From WJLC01 sp964600865 (GTDB lineage: Archaea > Nanobdellota > Nanobdellia > Pacearchaeales > GW2011-AR1), in assembly GCA_964600865.1 (NCBI GenBank), contig CAZRJP010000028.1, positions 1 through 7,262 on the forward strand: 7,262 bases of DNA. Reading direction: 5' to 3'. Positions 5,413 through 7,262 of the stretch are shown one piece after another (positions within the stretch are counted from its first letter, which is position 1; each line of letters opens with the position of its first letter). The position numbers were made by a program, and so were the translations under genes. The notes beneath the pieces are model-generated. The model worked only from the letters and a program-made list of their open reading frames with translations, was not told where the DNA came from and made no database searches.

Positions 5413-6582
5413 ATGGAATCAAATACTCACGAGATAAAAGACCTATTAAATTCTTCTACTTCTTTTTATCAAGATTTACTCGGTTACAAACCAGAACAAA
5501 CTTCTTTACAAAAAATTCAAGAATCTCAATGGAATGAATTTGCAACACAAAAAGGACTAAATCAAAATTCATTAGGAATTTATTTGCCTAGAAATCAAAC
5601 AGCAGCCATAAGAAATGAAAACCCTTTAAGTTTATTTCATGAATATTTTGGGCATGGATTATATTGTGAACAATCCTTAGATGGAAGAAAATTAGTTGAT
5701 TTAGAAAAAAGATTATTAAAAGAAGAAAAACAAAAATTTTCTAAAGGCAAATTTACTTTAGAAGATATTCAAAGGTTTAGACAACAAAACACAACTTTCC
5801 AAGATTTGGAAAATTTCAGACAAGAAAATTTAGGCAGATATGAGATCTTTGCAATTTGGACAGAATACTTACTTTCTGGAGAACATGGATTAAGAGATGA
5901 TTTTGGAAGAAAATATGATTCATTAGTAAGAGAAGAAAAAGAAGCTGTTGATTCTGTTATTAGTTTTAGTGAGCAATATGGAAATTTGGCGACAATGTAT
6001 GCTCAAGGAATGGCGAGAAGAACTACGGCAGAAAGAGTTAAAGGCTTGTTGGGAGATGTTTATGGAAATGAGGCAGTTAATAATTCAAGACTAGTTTTAT
6101 TGACTGGAAGCAAAAAACCTTATTCAGATATTGATTTATTTGCTTCTTCAAGTTATCTACAACCTACAAAAAATAATTGGTTAGATTTAGTAGCCTTTGG
6201 TGAAGAGGATTTTGAAAGAAGAGTAGAGTTATTTGAGGTTCAAGTAACCCATCCAATTATGAAAGGAGAATTTGTTGCGGGAGATAGAAAATATTTGCAA
6301 GAAAAAAGAAGACAACTGCAAGAACAGCCTATCACAGAGGAAGCAATAGAACATAATATCAAAAAAATAAAAGAAAATAGAGAATATGCAAAAAGAACAA
6401 ATAATGAAGAAGAAAAAAGAGTTTCCATATCTTACTCTCAAACTTACTTAGCAAATGCTTTGGCTTTAAGAGAAGGAAAAAGATTATTTACAAAAGAAGG
6501 TTTAATTTCATACTCTTTAAGAGCGTCAGTGGAGGACGACAAACCACCACAATTACAAGGAGATAGAAAAAATGCAACTTGA
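5413..6582 (+). CDS. HEXXGH metallopeptidase-like domain fused to a nucleotidyltransferase
   Basis: A 389-aa cytosolic protein with no signal or membrane segment. Residues 60-160 look like a gluzincin peptidase. HEYFGH (76-81) is an HEXXGH motif, the six-residue zinc motif known from dipeptidyl peptidase III (M49), and YEIFAIWTEYLL (143-154), 63 residues on, could supply the third ligand Glu144. The intervening part is glutamate- and lysine-rich helix. Residues about 195-300 are a polymerase-beta-type nucleotidyltransferase: LLTGSKKPYSDIDLF (229-243) is the GS...DxD signature (Gly232, Ser233, Asp239, Asp241), LDLV (257-260) offers the third acidic residue Asp258, and VTHPIMKGEFVAGD (278-291) is the usual closing strand. 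Residues 305-370 are helical (YLANALAL, GKRLFTKEG), like the helical C-terminal domain of such enzymes. It is first in a three-gene operon and overlaps the next gene by 11 bp. Each motif is clear; the combined function is unknown. Confidence 0.8.
   Translation: MESNTHEIKDLLNSSTSFYQDLLGYKPEQTSLQKIQESQWNEFATQKGLNQNSLGIYLPRNQTAAIRNENPLSLFHEYFGHGLYCEQSLDGRKLVDLEKRLLKEEKQKFSKGKFTLEDIQRFRQQNTTFQDLENFRQENLGRYEIFAIWTEYLLSGEHGLRDDFGRKYDSLVREEKEAVDSVISFSEQYGNLATMYAQGMARRTTAERVKGLLGDVYGNEAVNNSRLVLLTGSKKPYSDIDLFASSSYLQPTKNNWLDLVAFGEEDFERRVELFEVQVTHPIMKGEFVAGDRKYLQEKRRQLQEQPITEEAIEHNIKKIKENREYAKRTNNEEEKRVSISYSQTYLANALALREGKRLFTKEGLISYSLRASVEDDKPPQLQGDRKNAT
6557..6564 (+). promoter_or_regulatory. Shine-Dalgarno for the 111-aa gene
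   Basis: AAGGAGAT ends seven bases before the ATG at 6572, inside the 3' end of the preceding CDS. It fixes that start and argues that the 11-bp overlap is genuine translational coupling and not a frameshift. Confidence 0.75.
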
Positions 6583-6907
6583 ACAAACTTTAGGAATGTA
6601 TCAACCAATGCAAATGCAAAGAACTCAGCAAAGAGAAAGAGTTTACACTATTGTAGATTTAGAATCTTTGAGCGCGAGTGCTTTGTATACTGGTGATAGT
6701 GGAAGTGGTTTTGGAGAGAGTTTTGGTCTAGGAATTGGATATGTGTTTGATACTCTGAATGTTGATGGAAAAGATATTCAAATGAGATTGAGGGCAGATG
6801 AAGGTCATAAAGGATATGAATCTCCTCATCTGAATTTAGAGTATTACGAAAAAGGAAAAATCAAACCTTTTTTGAATGACCACTTGGATGTAGATTGGAA
6901 AGATTAA
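6572..6907 (+). CDS. Small protein with His/Arg-rich C-terminus, possible effector
   Basis: A 111-aa protein in a different frame from its upstream neighbour, overlapping it by 11 bp and preceded by a good SD. Residues 1-22 are Gln/Met-rich and low in structure. Residues 23-70 give beta strands and a Gly/Ser-rich stretch (GDSGSGFGESFGLGIGY, 41-57). The C-terminus has MRLRADEGHKG (71-81), PHLNLEYYEKGKIKP (85-99) and NDHLDVDW (102-109), with Arg74, His79, His86 and His104 as the striking polar residues. 'R.D.gH...PH.N.E....H' resembles the endings of some small RNase-type toxin domains of polymorphic toxin systems, but I cannot name a family, so this stays a suggestion. There is no signal peptide. 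One base separates its TAA from the next ATG. An alternative reading is a substrate or cofactor of the upstream enzyme. Confidence 0.72.
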   Translation: MQLEQTLGMYQPMQMQRTQQRERVYTIVDLESLSASALYTGDSGSGFGESFGLGIGYVFDTLNVDGKDIQMRLRADEGHKGYESPHLNLEYYEKGKIKPFLNDHLDVDWKD

Positions 6908-6908
6908 A

Positions 6909-7133
6909 ATGATTAAAGAAAAGGATTGGGAAATGGTTCAGAAAGTCCAAAAAGCCATCTCTGATTGGGGGCAACATAAAGAAATCAATGAAGCGATAAG
7001 CTTCTTTAAGGAAAAAAACTCTCAAGCATACAAAATTTTAATAGAGATGGCTAACATTGAGGCTAGAAAATCTGAAGAGGCTAGAGAAGAACTTAAACCC
7101 CTCTTTTTTAATCTAAAGAAAACTCTTTCTTAA
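6909..7133 (+). CDS. Small helical protein, unknown function
   Basis: A 74-aa all-helical, highly charged protein, last gene of the operon. It reads as three or four amphipathic helices: KDWEMVQKVQKAISDW (5-20), INEAISFFKEK (26-36), AYKILIEMANIEARK (40-54), and EEAREELKPLFFNLKKTL (56-73). There is no membrane segment, cysteine or known motif. The start follows the previous TAA by one base, with only a weak upstream purine run (GGAAAG), so coupling by reinitiation is likely. Size and position after a possible effector fit an immunity or partner protein, but no family evidence supports this. Transcription ends at the hairpin 14 bp downstream. Confidence 0.72.
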   Translation: MIKEKDWEMVQKVQKAISDWGQHKEINEAISFFKEKNSQAYKILIEMANIEARKSEEAREELKPLFFNLKKTLS

Positions 7134-7147
7134 CAAAATTTATTTAC

Positions 7148-7176
7148 GGCTCCTAAAAGGAGCCTTTTTATTTTTT
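7148..7176 (+). terminator. Intrinsic-type terminator: 7-bp hairpin plus T-tract
   Basis: GGCTCCT (7148-7154), loop AAA, and AGGAGCC (7158-7164) form a perfect stem, followed at once by TTTTTATTTTTT (7165-7176). It has the full form of a bacterial rho-independent terminator and marks the end of the operon begun at 5413. On the minus strand no T-tract follows, so it acts in one direction. Confidence 0.85.
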
Positions 7177-7190
7177 CCAAAAATTATTTA

Positions 7191-7201
7191 ACATATAAAA
7201 T
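7191..7201 (+). promoter_or_regulatory. Possible TATA box of the gene at 7229
   Basis: ACATATAAAAT is a reasonable TATA element between the terminator and the next gene. A start 26 bp on would fall near 7222, just past the SD, so either the spacing is shorter or the AT stretch at 7180-7190 is used instead. Confidence 0.4.
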
Positions 7202-7212
7202 CCTATGATTGA

Positions 7213-7220
7213 AAGGAGGT
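7213..7220 (+). promoter_or_regulatory. Shine-Dalgarno for the partial gene at 7229
   Basis: AAGGAGGT, the fullest anti-16S match in the window, ends eight bases before the ATG at 7229 and so supports that start codon. Confidence 0.75.
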
Positions 7221-7228
7221 AAAAAGAA

Positions 7229-7262
7229 ATGAGACAACAATTAGAAAATATGATGGATTCAT
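7229..7262 (+). CDS. 5' end of a protein gene cut by the window edge
   Basis: Only eleven codons are present (MRQQLENMMDS), open to the end of the window. The strong SD and the terminator just upstream mark it as the first gene of a new unit. Too little sequence remains to suggest a product. Confidence 0.6.
   Translation, partial: MRQQLENMMDS

Noticed and set aside
6229..6441. Phe/Ser/Cys-rich minus-strand ORFs opposite the fusion gene
   Set aside because: These are the complement of A-rich Lys/Glu codons; the hydrophobic appearance is an artefact.
6560..6590. Frameshift joining the fusion gene and the 111-aa gene into one protein
   Set aside because: A good SD stands seven bases before the second ATG and the first ORF ends naturally just inside the second, so coupled separate genes explain it better; the A-run before the ATG keeps slippage only a remote option.
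7205..7222. Five-codon leader peptide (ATG at 7205 to TAA at 7220)
   Set aside because: It has no SD, and its reading runs through the SD of the next gene; most likely chance.
1..7262. CRISPR arrays, insertion sequences or long direct repeats
   Set aside because: None seen: no regularly spaced repeats, transposase motifs or terminal inverted repeats.

Overview
The window looks like a very AT-rich archaeal chromosome segment, most likely from the DPANN side (Woesearchaeota, Pacearchaeota or Nanoarchaeota-like); the exact lineage is an inference. The evidence is a tRNA-Leu(UAA) gene interrupted at position 37/38 by an intron with a bulge-helix-bulge splice structure, no encoded CCA, TATA boxes centred about 25-30 bp from start codons with little or no leader, and secreted proteins of a style I associate with these archaea.

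Layout. (A) 2-1438, minus strand: a tightly overlapping three-gene operon. It encodes a DUF4258-like small protein (candidate RelE/BrnT-type toxin), a DUF2283-like partner (candidate antitoxin) and a membrane-anchored thermonuclease with a C-terminal lamin-tail domain. (B) 1560-1706, minus strand: the intron-containing tRNA-Leu. (C) 1763-2002, minus strand: a small lysine-rich coiled-coil protein, divergent from (D) 2091-2621, plus strand, an unrecognised protein with a possible winged-helix N-terminus. (E) 2744-4108, plus strand: a lipoprotein with Ig/cadherin-like and carboxypeptidase-regulatory-like domains, followed by what looks like a metzincin-type peptidase domain that has lost its zinc histidines. 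It converges on (F) 4138-5271, minus strand, a secreted protein with 28 cysteines and two families of internal repeats. (G) 5413-7133, plus strand: a three-gene operon closed by an intrinsic-type hairpin plus poly-T. Its first gene fuses an HEXXGH metallopeptidase-like domain to a GS/DxD nucleotidyltransferase domain. The second encodes a small His/Arg-containing protein that may be an effector, and the third a small helical protein. (H) 7229-7262: the first codons of another gene behind a strong Shine-Dalgarno.

Two translation-start modes are visible. First genes sit almost on the predicted transcription start (leaderless or nearly so), while internal genes at 1107 and 6572 have clear AAGGAGA(T) sites. 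Region G is the best candidate for an undescribed system: a protease-nucleotidyltransferase fusion translationally coupled to two tiny proteins, as in conflict or toxin-type modules. That role is inferred from domains and layout only. Region A is a second accessory module, pairing a putative toxin-antitoxin with a nuclease. Regions E and F are the cell-surface or secreted part.
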